Shown: positions 1 through 8,659, counted from the first letter of the stretch. The stretch: 34,140 nucleotides of DNA from Deltaproteobacteria bacterium (GCA_016874895.1 VGSX01000003.1:1-34140), one strand, 5' to 3'. A program made the numbers and translations. Notes: generated by a model from the letters alone, not told the origin.

Positions 1-46
1 CTGGGCTCCTCCTAATGTCTGGTTCCGTGTTATGAAAGGTTGTCCT

Positions 47-274
47 ATGACCGAACCCACTGCCAACGTCACCCTGAAGATCGGCGGGATGCACTGCCCC
101 ACCTGCTCGAATCGCGTCCTGAAGGCCCTCACCGCCGTTCCCGGCGTTAAAAAGGCCGAGGTTTCACTGGATCCGGGGCAGGCCGACGTGTCTTATGACC
201 CTGGGGAAACTACCCTGGCAGAGCTGCGGCAGGCCGTCAGCGAGGCGGGTTATACCTGTGAAGGCGTGGCCTAA
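47..274 (+). CDS. Heavy-metal-associated (HMA) domain protein, CopZ-like copper chaperone
   Basis: A 75-residue protein made of one HMA ferredoxin-like domain. The metal-binding loop GGMHCPTC carries the paired cysteines of the CxxC motif that binds Cu(I). HMA proteins of this size usually carry copper in the cytosol and pass it to a P-type ATPase, and a CopA homologue follows 17 bases after the stop, so the two are very likely co-transcribed. An in-frame ATG exists 15 bases upstream (position 32). The ATG at 47 is preferred because GAAAGG lies 7 bases before it. The family call is secure; copper rather than another soft metal is inferred from the neighbour. Confidence 0.88.
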   Translation: MTEPTANVTLKIGGMHCPTCSNRVLKALTAVPGVKKAEVSLDPGQADVSYDPGETTLAELRQAVSEAGYTCEGVA

Positions 275-291
275 AAAGAAGAAAAGTGCCT

Positions 292-2553
292 ATGATGACC
301 CAAAATGCTCCTGATCCGGTAGAAGGGCGGCTGGACGAGGCCATTATTCATGTGGGGGGCATGCACTGTGCCGCCTGTGTCGCCCGGGTGGAAAAAACCT
401 TGCAGGCTTTGCCAGGAGTGCAGGAGGCCGTGGTTAATTTAGCCACCCGGGAGGCCCAGCTCAGGTTTGATCCGGCCCGAGTTGACACCGGCCGCTTCGC
501 CCAGGCCCTGGAAGAGGCCGGCTACGTTTTCGAAGGGATGGCGTCCCTGGAAACTCCCGGAAGTATGGAGGTGCGCGTCGATCCCGAGATCCGGTTTTTC
601 AAAAACCGTTTCATCGTTGCCCTTATTCTGAACATCCCGATTTTTCTGGGCTCCATGGTGCACCCCCTGCCCCACTGGCTGGGTTTGTCTCCCCAGGTAA
701 CCAACTATCTCCTGCTCATCCTGACCACGCCGGTGATGTTTTACTGCGGGGCGCCGTTCTTTAAGGGGGCCTGGCAGGCAGCCCGCCGTAAAACTGCGGA
801 TATGAACTCTCTCATCGCCCTGGGCACCGCCGCGGCTTACGTCTATTCCCTGGTTGCCACCGTCCGGCCCCAGGCCTTCGACGCCCTGGCGGCCGCAGCC
901 GACGTCTATTACGACACCAGCGCCATGATCATCGGTTTTATTCTGTTGGGGCGCTGGCTGGAGGCCAGGGCCCGGGGCCGCGCCTCGGAGGCCATTCAAC
1001 GTCTCATGGCCCTGGCGCCGCCCACGGCCCGGGTGCGCCTTAACGGCCAGGAGCAGGACATTCCCCTGGAGCGGGTCCGGGTGGGGGATGTCATCGTGGT
1101 GCGCCCCGGGGAGAAGATCGCGGTGGACGGGGTGGTTTTGGAGGGGGCCAGCAGCGTGGATGAGTCCATGCTCACCGGGGAAAGCCTGCCGGTGGCCAAG
1201 GCTCCCGTTGATGAAGTCTGGGGCGCTACCCTCAACACCACCGGCTCCTTAGTCTTTCGGGCCACCCGGGTGGGGCGGGACATGGTACTGTCCCAGATCA
1301 TCCGGCTGGTGCGGGAAGCCCAGGGCTCCAAGGCACCCATCCAGCGCCTGGCCGACAGGGTGGCCTCGGTCTTTGTCCCTATTGTCATGGCCATAGCCGG
1401 GGTGACCTTTATTGTCTGGTTTGCCGTGGGGCCTCCTCCTGTCCTTTCCCAGGCCTTGATGAACATGGTGGCAGTGCTCATCATCGCCTGCCCCTGCGCC
1501 CTGGGTCTGGCCACCCCCACCGCGGTCATGGTGGGCACGGGGCGGGGCGCCGAAATGGGGATCATCATCCGGGGGGGCGAACCCCTGGAGCGGGCCTATG
1601 CCCTCACCGACGTGGTGTTTGACAAGACCGGCACTCTGACCCAGGGGAAACCGGCCGTCACCGAGGTCGTGGCCTATAATCCCTGGACCGAAGCCGAGGT
1701 CCTGGCCCAGGTGGCGGCCCTGGAAAAAAACTCGGAGCATCCCCTGGCCGCGGCCATTGTCCGCCAAGCCGAGGAGCTGCAACTCTCTCTTCCCCAGGTC
1801 ACGGATTTTGAGGCCCGACCCGGGCTCGGGGTCAGGGCCAGGATGGCTGACCAGGAGATCCTGGCCGGCAACCCCCGGTTTCTGGAGCAGGCCCAGATTC
1901 CCATATTTTACGCCCAACCTGCCCTGCAGCGGCTCACCCAGGCCGGGCGCTCGGTGATTCTCCTGGCGGTGGGCGGCCACCTGGCCGGTACCATTGCCGT
2001 GGCCGACACCATTAAACCTCAGGCCCCGGAGATGATAAAGACCCTGAAAAGAATGGGGCTGCGGGTCTGGATGCTCAGTGGCGATAATACCCGCACTGCC
2101 CTGGCCGTGGCCCAGCAGCTGGAGATCAAGGAAGTGCTGGCTGAGGTGCTGCCGGCGGATAAGGCCGCCAAGGTGGCCGACCTGCAGCGGCAGGGGCGGG
2201 TGGTGGCCATGGTGGGGGACGGCATTAATGACGCTCCGGCCCTGGCCCAGGCCGATGTGGGCCTGGCAGTGGGCACCGGCACGGACGTGGCCCTGGCCGC
2301 GGCGGATATCACCCTGATCCGGGACGATCTCACCCTCATCCCCCAGGCCGTGATCCTGGCCCGCAAGATGATGCGGGTCATCCGGCAGAACCTCTTCTGG
2401 GCCTTTTTTTACAACGTGGTGGCCATCCCGGTGGCCGCCGGGGTGTTCTATCCCTTTACCGGCTGGTTGTTGAGTCCGGCCTTGGCCGCCATCGCCATGG
2501 CCCTGAGCTCCGTAACGGTGGTGTCTAATTCCCTGCGTCTGCGGCGGCTGTAA
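292..2553 (+). CDS. copA: Copper-translocating P1B-type ATPase (CopA)
   Basis: An inner-membrane ATPase of about 753 residues that exports Cu(I) from the cytoplasm. In order: one N-terminal HMA domain with GGMHCAAC; about eight hydrophobic helices; the actuator motif TGES; the CPC metal site in the sixth helix (Cys400-Pro-Cys402); the phosphorylated aspartate in DKTGTLT (Asp444); the SEHPLA motif of the nucleotide domain; and GDGINDAP. Length and motif order are typical of single-HMA CopA. A GTG six bases upstream (286) and an ATG at 295 are alternative starts. With the chaperone before it, it forms a compact copper-homeostasis unit. No CueR or CsoR regulator is visible in the window. Confidence 0.95.
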   Translation: MMTQNAPDPVEGRLDEAIIHVGGMHCAACVARVEKTLQALPGVQEAVVNLATREAQLRFDPARVDTGRFAQALEEAGYVFEGMASLETPGSMEVRVDPEIRFFKNRFIVALILNIPIFLGSMVHPLPHWLGLSPQVTNYLLLILTTPVMFYCGAPFFKGAWQAARRKTADMNSLIALGTAAAYVYSLVATVRPQAFDALAAAADVYYDTSAMIIGFILLGRWLEARARGRASEAIQRLMALAPPTARVRLNGQEQDIPLERVRVGDVIVVRPGEKIAVDGVVLEGASSVDESMLTGESLPVAKAPVDEVWGATLNTTGSLVFRATRVGRDMVLSQIIRLVREAQGSKAPIQRLADRVASVFVPIVMAIAGVTFIVWFAVGPPPVLSQALMNMVAVLIIACPCALGLATPTAVMVGTGRGAEMGIIIRGGEPLERAYALTDVVFDKTGTLTQGKPAVTEVVAYNPWTEAEVLAQVAALEKNSEHPLAAAIVRQAEELQLSLPQVTDFEARPGLGVRARMADQEILAGNPRFLEQAQIPIFYAQPALQRLTQAGRSVILLAVGGHLAGTIAVADTIKPQAPEMIKTLKRMGLRVWMLSGDNTRTALAVAQQLEIKEVLAEVLPADKAAKVADLQRQGRVVAMVGDGINDAPALAQADVGLAVGTGTDVALAAADITLIRDDLTLIPQAVILARKMMRVIRQNLFWAFFYNVVAIPVAAGVFYPFTGWLLSPALAAIAMALSSVTVVSNSLRLRRL

Positions 2554-2580
2554 GTGAAAAGAAAAGGATAACTTATTATT

Positions 2581-3981
2581 ATGATTAACCCTCAGGTGCT
2601 TCAGAAGGTGCAGGACGTGGTGGGTGCGCCGCATCTCTTGACCTCCCAGGAGGATCGGCTGTGCTATGCCTATGACGCCGCTAACCTGCTGCATGTCCCG
2701 GAAGCAGTGGCATTTCCGGGGAGCACCGAGGAAGTTGCCTCTCTCCTGAGGCTGGCCAATGAATATCGCTTCCCGGTGGTCCCCCGGGGGGCGGGCACCG
2801 GCACCACCGGCGGGGCCGTGGCGGTGCAGGGGGGCCTGGTGGTGGTCACCACCCGGTTGAACCGCATCCTGGAGATCGATACCGACAACTTCCTGGCCGT
2901 GGTGGAGCCTGGAGTTATTACCGGACACCTCAAGGCCGCGGCGGCCAAAGAGGGCCTTTATTATCCCCCGGACCCCTCCAGCGCCAGTTTTTGCACCATC
3001 GGGGGCAACGTCGCGGAAAACGCCGGGGGGAGCGCCGCGGTGAAATACGGCGTTACCCGGGATTACGTCCTGGGCCTCAAAGTGGTCCTGCCCACCGGCC
3101 AGATCATCGACACGGGCGTGAAAACCGCCAAGGGGGTGGTGGGTTATGACCTGACCCGCCTTCTGGTGGGCTCCGAGGGTACTTTGGGGATCATTACCCG
3201 GATAATCCTGCGCCTGGTAACGCAGCCGGCTGCCCGGCAGACTCTGCTGGCCGGGTTTAGCGATATATCCCGGGCCACCCAGACCGTGGGCCGCATCCTG
3301 AAGGCCAGGCTGGGGCCCTGCGCCCTGGAATTCCTGGACCGGGCCTCCCTGGAGTGCGTCCGGGACCTGCTGCCTTTTGATATTCCGCCCCAGACCCAGG
3401 CCCTGCTGCTCCTGGAGGTGGACGGCCATCCCCACGATGTCCGGGACCGGGTCGAGTCCATGGATTCTTTCTGCCGGGGGCAAGAGGCGGCTTTTGTCCT
3501 GGCGGCGGCTTCAGCCCCGGAAGCGGAAAAACTCTGGCAGGCCCGGAAACTCCTGTCGCCGGCCTCCTTTAAGCTCAAACCCCACAAACTCAGCGAGGAC
3601 GTGGTGGTCCCCATCAGCCTCATCCCCGACCTGGTGGCCAGCATAGAAATCCTCAGCCGGGAGCTGGACCTGCCCATCATGTGTTTCGGCCATGCCGGGG
3701 ACGGCAACATCCATGTTAATGTTATGTATGATCAGCAGCAAGACCGGGAGCGCCAGGCCGCCGGGCAGGCCGTGGAAAAAATCTTCACCGTGGTGCGGGA
3801 GTTGGGAGGCACCCTGTCCGGGGAACATGGGGTGGGGCTCACCAAATCCCCGTACATCGGCATGGAGTTATCGGAGGCAGCCATCGCCCTGAGCCTGCGC
3901 CTGAAAAAGGCCTTTGACCCCAATAATATTATGAACCCCGGCAAGATCTTTTCCCCGCCGGCGCCCCCTCCGAGTCCATGA
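2581..3981 (+). CDS. FAD-binding 2-hydroxyacid dehydrogenase, GlcD-like subunit
   Basis: A 466-residue flavoprotein of the VAO/GlcD family. The N-terminal FAD_binding_4 domain shows PRGAGTGTTGGAV near residue 72 and the GGNVAENAGG segment near 140. The C-terminal FAD-oxidase domain shows GHAGDGNIHVNV and the SGEHGVG motif near the end. Such proteins oxidise D-lactate, glycolate or related 2-hydroxyacids. The stop overlaps the start of the Fe-S gene by ATGA, so the two subunits are translationally coupled. The exact substrate cannot be read from the sequence; D-lactate or glycolate are the most likely. A weak AAGGA lies about 12 bases before the ATG, which is longer than usual. Confidence 0.9.
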   Translation: MINPQVLQKVQDVVGAPHLLTSQEDRLCYAYDAANLLHVPEAVAFPGSTEEVASLLRLANEYRFPVVPRGAGTGTTGGAVAVQGGLVVVTTRLNRILEIDTDNFLAVVEPGVITGHLKAAAAKEGLYYPPDPSSASFCTIGGNVAENAGGSAAVKYGVTRDYVLGLKVVLPTGQIIDTGVKTAKGVVGYDLTRLLVGSEGTLGIITRIILRLVTQPAARQTLLAGFSDISRATQTVGRILKARLGPCALEFLDRASLECVRDLLPFDIPPQTQALLLLEVDGHPHDVRDRVESMDSFCRGQEAAFVLAAASAPEAEKLWQARKLLSPASFKLKPHKLSEDVVVPISLIPDLVASIEILSRELDLPIMCFGHAGDGNIHVNVMYDQQQDRERQAAGQAVEKIFTVVRELGGTLSGEHGVGLTKSPYIGMELSEAAIALSLRLKKAFDPNNIMNPGKIFSPPAPPPSP

Positions 3982-5231
3982 TCCTTGACCCGCAACAGGT
4001 TTTCTCCGAGGCTGGCGCCTGTATCCGCTGCGGCGCCTGCATGGAGGTCTGTCCGCTTTATCAGCTGACGGGCCAGGAAACCACCGTGGCCCGGGGCAAA
4101 CTCAGCCTGTTGCAGGCCCTGAACCGGCATGAGCTTCCCCCCAGCCAACGCCTCCAGGAAATTTTGGAATTTTGCCTGTTGTGCGGCGCCTGTACTGAGA
4201 AGTGCACAGCCAGGGTGTCCACTCCCGAACTGGTGAAATCCGGACGGGCTGCCATGCGCCAGCGTCGGGGCCGGAGCTGGAGTCCGGCTTTAGTCCTGAC
4301 TGCCTTAAGTTTGCAGGCGGAGAGGGTCTTGCCGAACCTAAGCGCAGCGGGGCCCCTGGTTAAGCGGCTGAAATCCTGGGTGGGCGGCAACAGCGGGCTG
4401 CTGTGGCGGTTATGGCCGGCTTTGACGGGTCTGGTGGGGCGGCTGCCCTCGCTGGCTCCCCGACCTTTTTCCCGGTCGGCCCCCCACCTGCTTCCGGGCC
4501 GGGGCCGGCGGAAAATTGCTTTTTTCGTGGGTTGCGGCCTGGAAGCCCTCTTCCCCCAGGCGGGCTTGGCTTTTTTACAGCTCTGCCAGCGTTTGGCAAT
4601 CGAAGTAATTATTCCCCCAAGGCAGGGCTGCTGCGGCCTACTGGCCCACAGCGCCGGAGAGGTGGAAACGGCCCGGGAGCTGGCCCGGCGTTTCCTCAAA
4701 CAATTCGAGACCCTGCCGGTGGACTGCATTGTCACCGCCTGCGCTTCGTGCAGCTATCACTTAAAAAACCTGGCCAGGCTTTTTCCCAGCGGCCGGGAAG
4801 GAGAAAGTGCCTTTCGCCTGGCGGCTAAGATCAGGGAGGCCAGCGAATACCTGGTTGAAACGGAAACAATCAACAACCTTAATTTTCTCCCCGGGTTCCG
4901 GTCCCAATCCCTGGTTTTCCATGACCCCTGCCATCTGCGCCGGGGCCAGCGCATTGTGGAGCCCCCCCGCCGCCTGCTGGCCGCGGCGCCAGGGGTGGAA
5001 GTGCTGGAACCGGAGTCGGTTGTCACGTGCTGCGGCCAAGGCGGTATCTTTGGCATCTGTCACCCGGAGACAGCCGGGCTCATCGGCCGCGAGGCTGTCA
5101 CGACCTATTGCGGGATGGGGGCCACGGCTTTGGTGACAGCCTGCAGCGGTTGTCTGGCACAGCTCACCGGTCTGGCCCCACCGGAATTGCGGGTGCGTCA
5201 TTTTTTGGAAATATTGGCGGAATCTTTATAA
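3978..5231 (+). CDS. Two [4Fe-4S] / CCG-domain oxidoreductase subunit, GlcF-like
   Basis: A 417-residue iron-sulfur partner of the preceding flavoprotein. Two ferredoxin motifs lie near the N terminus, CIRCGACMEVCP and CLLCGACTEKC, each a CxxCxxCxxxC set. Two CCG (DUF3400/HdrD-type) cysteine-rich domains follow, seen as GCCGLLAHSAGE with CASCSYH and as HDPCHLRRGQ with TCCGQGG and CSGC. This is the architecture of GlcF and of LldE/LutA-HdrD relatives that pass electrons from the flavin to quinone or another membrane carrier. Translation starts inside the upstream stop (ATGA). The protein is somewhat hydrophobic around residues 95-170 but has no clear transmembrane helix. Confidence 0.9.
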   Translation: MILDPQQVFSEAGACIRCGACMEVCPLYQLTGQETTVARGKLSLLQALNRHELPPSQRLQEILEFCLLCGACTEKCTARVSTPELVKSGRAAMRQRRGRSWSPALVLTALSLQAERVLPNLSAAGPLVKRLKSWVGGNSGLLWRLWPALTGLVGRLPSLAPRPFSRSAPHLLPGRGRRKIAFFVGCGLEALFPQAGLAFLQLCQRLAIEVIIPPRQGCCGLLAHSAGEVETARELARRFLKQFETLPVDCIVTACASCSYHLKNLARLFPSGREGESAFRLAAKIREASEYLVETETINNLNFLPGFRSQSLVFHDPCHLRRGQRIVEPPRRLLAAAPGVEVLEPESVVTCCGQGGIFGICHPETAGLIGREAVTTYCGMGATALVTACSGCLAQLTGLAPPELRVRHFLEILAESL

Positions 5232-5288
5232 CCCGGATGAATACTTAAAAATAACGACCTACAAGCAAAATATTGGCAATTTTCCTTA

Positions 5289-5317
5289 TTGACAAGGATT
5301 GCAAGCTATAGTACAAA
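5289..5317 (+). promoter_or_regulatory. Putative sigma-70 promoter of dsrC
   Basis: A perfect -35 TTGACA (5289-5294) and TACAAA at 5312-5317 (4 of 6 matches to TATAAT) are separated by 17 bases in the AT-rich gap before dsrC. The start would fall about 50 bases upstream of the ATG. The location suits a monocistronic dsrC transcript. Confidence 0.5.
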
Positions 5318-5375
5318 AAATCACATGGCCCTGACCAAAAATCGTATAGATTAAAAATAAGTGAGGAGGATATGT

Positions 5376-5693
5376 ATGGCCACTGTAGAATTCAAAGGAA
5401 AAACCTTTGATGTAGATGAAGACGGCTTCCTGGAAAACCTGGACCAATGGTGCATGGAGTGGGTCGATTACGTAAAGGAATCGGAAGGCATCAAAGAATT
5501 GAACGATGACCATTGGAAAGTCATCAACATGCTGCAGGATTATTATAAGAAAAACGGCATCGCCCCCATGGTGCGGATTCTTTCCAAGGTCACCGGTTTT
5601 AAACTGAAATACATCTACGAATTGTTCCCCTCCGGACCTGGGAAAGGCGCCTGTAAGATGGCCGGCCTGGCCAAGCCCACCGGTTGCGTCTAA
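5376..5693 (+). CDS. dsrC: DsrC, sulfur-carrier protein of dissimilatory sulfite reduction
   Basis: A 105-residue protein of the DsrC/TusE family. The C-terminal arm carries both conserved cysteines, at Cys93 (GKGAC) and Cys104 (PTGCV). They are 11 residues apart with Cys104 penultimate, which marks a true DsrC rather than a one-cysteine TusE. In sulfate reducers DsrC takes sulfur from DsrAB as a trisulfide bridging the two cysteines, and the membrane complex DsrMKJOP reduces it. GAGGAGGA ends 5 bases before the ATG and fixes this start; an apparent GTG start at 5361 lies inside that ribosome-binding site. The gene is alone, away from any dsrAB, which is common for dsrC. It is the strongest lineage marker in the window. 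Confidence 0.95.
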   Translation: MATVEFKGKTFDVDEDGFLENLDQWCMEWVDYVKESEGIKELNDDHWKVINMLQDYYKKNGIAPMVRILSKVTGFKLKYIYELFPSGPGKGACKMAGLAKPTGCV

Positions 5694-5766
5694 TGTTGAC
5701 CTCAGGGCAGGGCTGAACTCGGTTTCAGGGCATTACCCTTCCACCCCGGCGGCTGCCCCCACATAC

Positions 5767-5814
5767 TTTTTGAAGCAGATTCCCACCACCTCAAGGTAGG
5801 ATTCTGCTTCAAAA
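5767..5814 (+). terminator. Imperfect inverted repeat downstream of dsrC, possible terminator
   Basis: A 16-base arm at 5767-5782 pairs with 5799-5814 (one mismatch, both containing GAAGCAGA/TCTGCTTC) around a 16-base loop. No clean U-run follows on the plus strand, so it may be a weak or bidirectional terminator or an mRNA-stabilising hairpin for the abundant dsrC transcript. Confidence 0.4.
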
Positions 5815-5955
5815 TTATCTTAGGCGCTGACCTCTTCAATCCGCCAACGCTCCCTTATTTTCGAAAAATTTGACATTTTCAGATAATTAAGTTTAAACTG
5901 AAATGGTCAAAACATGCCTCTGATAACAGGGTCACTGGGGCAGGGAGGGAGTATT

Positions 5956-7830
5956 ATGGGCCGGCCGATCCGTAAGGTCTTATTCATTGAACCCAGGAAC
6001 CCCCGTCCTCATATCTTCTCACGGGTGGCGATCCCCCGCCTGGGTAGCGTATTACTGGGCACTATTTTGCGGCAGCAAGGCTTTGAGGTCAAGGTCATCG
6101 TGGAAGAGATTTCTCAGCCCGACCTCACTACCCTGGATTTTCATCCCGATCTGGTCTGCATTTCCTCCATAACCCCCACCACGCCCCGGGCCTTTCAGTT
6201 GGGAGATTATTACCGGCAGCAGGGCCTACCGGTGGCCATGGGGGGCCCCCATCCCAGCTTCACGCCGGAAGAAAGCCTGAAACATGCCGATTTTGTCATC
6301 TGCGGGGAAGGGGAGGAAGCCTTGCCGGAGTTGATCGCGGCCATGAATGGGCAAGGAAGTTTTGAGACCATCGGCAACCTCTGTTACCACCGCCAGGGGA
6401 AGGTGCAGCAGAATCCCTGGCGGCCATTCCTTAAAGACCTGGACACCCTGCCCATCCCGGATTATCGCCTGATCCACGGCTGGCGTCCCGGCAAGCAGGC
6501 GGTGGTTGCCATCGCCACCTCCCGGGGGTGTCCCTTCGGCTGCCGCTTCTGCTCGGTTATTCTCTTGTTCGGCCGACAATTCCGCTATAACTCCATTGAC
6601 CGGGTCATTGCCGAAATCCGGCAGAACGGTTCCCAGGCGGCGCATATCTTTTTCTGCGACGATAATTTTACTGCCGACCGGCAACGCAGCAAGCATTTGA
6701 TGGAACGGATGATCGCCGAAGGTCTGCGGGTGGAATGGAGCGCCCAGGTGAGGGTGGAGGCCGCCAGAGACCCGGAACTCCTCTCCCTGATGGCCCAAAG
6801 CGGCTGTTACATGGTCTTCATCGGCCTGGAATCCATCAATCCGGCCACCCTGAAGTCCTTCAAAAAAAACCAGACAGTGGAGGATATCCGGGAATCCGTC
6901 AGAATTTTCCATCGCTACGGCATCGCCGTGCACGGCATGTTCGTCTTCGGTTCCGAGGCCGACACCATTCAAGTCCTACGGGATACGGTGAACTTTTCCC
7001 ACGAGATCGACATAGACTCCCTGCAGTATCTCATCCTGACACCCATTCCGGGCACACCCATTTATGACGAACTGTTAAGCCAGAATCGCCTGCTGCACCA
7101 GGACTGGCAGTACTATGACGGTCATCATGCCGTATTTTTTCCCCGTTATATGACGCCCTTTGAACTGCAGATGGAAACCCTGCGGGCCATGAAGCGATTC
7201 TATACCTGGCCTTCGGTGTTCAAGCGCCTCTGGCGTCGGGACTGGTTTTTTGCCCGACTCAAGGCCCACGGTCGTCTCCACCTGCGGCGTTCCTTTAGAG
7301 AAGTAAAACAGGGGTATTTTCAACAACTCAAAGAGCAGCTGTTCAGCAAGGCCAGGCTGCGGCGCGATCTATCGCCGCGCCGTCGCATCAAGAAAGTAGG
7401 CATCCCCAGCGATATCTGGGGCCTGACGGCCTGGGAAAGCGGTCCCCGGGAATTTCTCCTGACGTTTCTGGAAAAGTTGGGTGTGGAGGTTGTTCAGGAA
7501 GGACAGGAAAACGTCAATTCCGTTGGATCACAGGCAGAAAAGAGTCGAACCGAGCTGTTAATGGCCGAAATGGCCCGTCTTCAAGAAAAATCGGATATTA
7601 TCCTGCTCCCCTTCTGGGAGGGACTGGAGAATGTCCGTCAGAAGGCTCGGGAGACACAGCAGGAATTGGGGGAGTTGCTGGCGACCTACCGGCAGGCGCT
7701 GCCCCTGAATTTTACTCCGTACCTGTTTTATAACGTCTGCATGCAACTCGGCCTGATGTTTAAATCCCGGCCTGGTCTGATACGCCGGATTTATTTTCAG
7801 ATCCTGGGGGAGATCGGGGCCACAGTATAG
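5956..7830 (+). CDS. B12-binding domain radical SAM protein
   Basis: A protein of about 624 residues. Residues 1-150 form a cobalamin-binding-type Rossmann domain (GGPHPSFTPEESL is typical), although the DxHxxG base-off motif is not evident. The radical SAM core follows with the cluster motif CPFGCRFC (Cys192, Cys196, Cys199) and the FIGLES motif. The last 200 or so residues, basic at first and then helical, match nothing I recognise. Relatives are BchE/HpnP-like and uncharacterised B12-radical SAM enzymes that do methylations or cyclisations on lipids, pigments or natural products; no substrate can be assigned. The start at 5956 is chosen because GGGAGG lies about 7 bases before it; an upstream ATG at 5914 has no such site. 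It stands alone and ends close to a convergent gene. Confidence 0.85.
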   Translation: MGRPIRKVLFIEPRNPRPHIFSRVAIPRLGSVLLGTILRQQGFEVKVIVEEISQPDLTTLDFHPDLVCISSITPTTPRAFQLGDYYRQQGLPVAMGGPHPSFTPEESLKHADFVICGEGEEALPELIAAMNGQGSFETIGNLCYHRQGKVQQNPWRPFLKDLDTLPIPDYRLIHGWRPGKQAVVAIATSRGCPFGCRFCSVILLFGRQFRYNSIDRVIAEIRQNGSQAAHIFFCDDNFTADRQRSKHLMERMIAEGLRVEWSAQVRVEAARDPELLSLMAQSGCYMVFIGLESINPATLKSFKKNQTVEDIRESVRIFHRYGIAVHGMFVFGSEADTIQVLRDTVNFSHEIDIDSLQYLILTPIPGTPIYDELLSQNRLLHQDWQYYDGHHAVFFPRYMTPFELQMETLRAMKRFYTWPSVFKRLWRRDWFFARLKAHGRLHLRRSFREVKQGYFQQLKEQLFSKARLRRDLSPRRRIKKVGIPSDIWGLTAWESGPREFLLTFLEKLGVEVVQEGQENVNSVGSQAEKSRTELLMAEMARLQEKSDIILLPFWEGLENVRQKARETQQELGELLATYRQALPLNFTPYLFYNVCMQLGLMFKSRPGLIRRIYFQILGEIGATV

Positions 7831-7834
7831 GGCA

Positions 7835-8038
7835 TCAGACCTCCTCCCGGCGCTTAGTGCCACCCCGCCCCTTAAAAAAATGGCGCAGGAGGCAGTCTGC
7901 CAGGGTGCGGTCGTCCACCCGATATGCGCCCGCAGCCACGGCTTGTTTTATGGCCTCCACCCTCTCCTCCCGGGTCAGCGCAGATGGCCCCTTTTCATCA
8001 TCAATCAACGGCAGAACCGGACAGGAATTTTTCTTCAT
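7835..8038 (-). CDS. FlgM-like small protein, putative anti-sigma-28 factor
   Basis: A 67-residue protein. Its central segment, REERVEAIKQAV then AAGAYRVDDRTLADCLL, follows the C-terminal FlgM consensus (V..ik..I..G.Y.vd...iA..ll) that binds sigma-28 (FliA). The ATG has AAGGA 7 bases upstream. FlgM proteins are usually 85-100 residues, so this is a short version lacking most of the disordered N-terminal export region. No flagellar gene lies next to it. It could hold back FliA in flagellar control or be an orphan anti-sigma-like regulator. The next gene ends 5 bases away in convergent orientation. Confidence 0.65.
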   Translation of the reverse strand: MKKNSCPVLPLIDDEKGPSALTREERVEAIKQAVAAGAYRVDDRTLADCLLRHFFKGRGGTKRREEV

Positions 8039-8133
8039 GGCAGTCCTTCATGGGTTATTGGCCCAGGATATCCCATCTGGGCAAAACCTTGTTGAACGGA
8101 AATAACGTGCAATGTACTGCATGAAAAAACCGC

Positions 8134-8149
8134 GTTCAGATATCTGAAC
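8134..8149. promoter_or_regulatory. Perfect 16-bp palindrome, candidate operator
   Basis: GTTCAGATATCTGAAC is a perfect palindrome 96 bases upstream of the FlgM-like gene, with an AT-rich TTTTATAAATAA just beyond it. A degenerate second copy lies 130 bases further on. The binding protein is unknown. Confidence 0.45.
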
Positions 8150-8263
8150 CCAGCTTTTATAAATAAACACTGGAGTCTTATCCCTAATTAGTATTCACAT
8201 TTCATGCCAGATTTAATAATTCAATATTATTATTAAGTTAATGTTTTAAGACGCTGGCTGTTT

Positions 8264-8279
8264 GTTCAGATTTTTAAAC
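8264..8279. promoter_or_regulatory. Degenerate copy of the 16-bp palindrome
   Basis: GTTCAGATTTTTAAAC matches the perfect palindrome at 8134-8149 at 13 of 16 positions, and the left half is identical. The spacing of 130 bases is about 12 helical turns. This is compatible with a paired operator but is only a sequence observation. Confidence 0.3.
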
Positions 8280-8365
8280 CTATGTTGCATTTAGTGAACA
8301 TAATGCACCTGGTCCCACTCGCAGTTTGACATTCTCAGCCCACGCCTCGTCTCCTGCCGCTTTAG

Positions 8366-8386
8366 AGCCCGCTTCATCGGCGGGCT
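8366..8386. repeat. GC-rich hairpin in the 8.0-8.8 kb intergenic region
   Basis: AGCCCGC (8366-8372) pairs perfectly with GCGGGCT (8380-8386) around a 7-base loop. No U-run follows on either strand. The rest of the roughly 800-base gap (8039-8835) holds two palindromes, one possible tiny ORF and a diverged TIR element, and is otherwise AT-rich DNA without visible genes. Confidence 0.4.
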
Positions 8387-8439
8387 TCCCCTTAGCCCAC
8401 TAATAGACGACACCGTCAGCATACCTGCAGGAGAATAAA

Positions 8440-8547
8440 TTGACAGAACAAGGTGAACGGATGTCACAGCAAAAACAGGGAAAAATGCTGAAGCGGCCAA
8501 AACCACCGGTGCAGAACCCGGCAGGGACCTTCTTGGGAGGACTTTAA
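8440..8547 (+). CDS. Possible 35-residue basic peptide, unknown function
   Basis: A short open frame starting with TTG, with AGGAG exactly 6 bases upstream. The peptide is rich in Lys, Gln and Pro and ends in TFLGGL. No homology is recognisable. It lies between the GC-rich hairpin and the diverged TIR element, ahead of the large PEP-synthase-like gene. The only support is the ribosome-binding site, so it may be chance. Confidence 0.22.
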   Translation: MTEQGERMSQQKQGKMLKRPKPPVQNPAGTFLGGL

Positions 8548-8659
8548 AATATGTCCCCCCGGACCACGGGTGTTTGATTTTTTCCGGTTCTTTGGTATAT
8601 TTTTTTAGAGGAATTCGGTAAGGGGAAGAAGTTAACTCCCACATGGATAACTTTTTTGG

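Noticed and set aside
1249..3483. A 744-codon open frame on the minus strand opposite copA and the GlcD-like gene
   Set aside because: Its translation is low-complexity Gly/His/Gln-rich and lies fully opposite two genes with complete catalytic motifs. Long antisense frames are common in such GC-rich DNA.
5266..5294. GCAAAATATTG before the dsrC promoter as a further PhaR site
   Set aside because: It lacks the second TGC half and is short and AT-rich, and a role for PhaR at dsrC has no other support.
8291..8644. A 117-codon minus-strand frame in the 8.0-8.8 kb gap
   Set aside because: It crosses a hairpin, has no recognisable domain and no clear ribosome-binding site.
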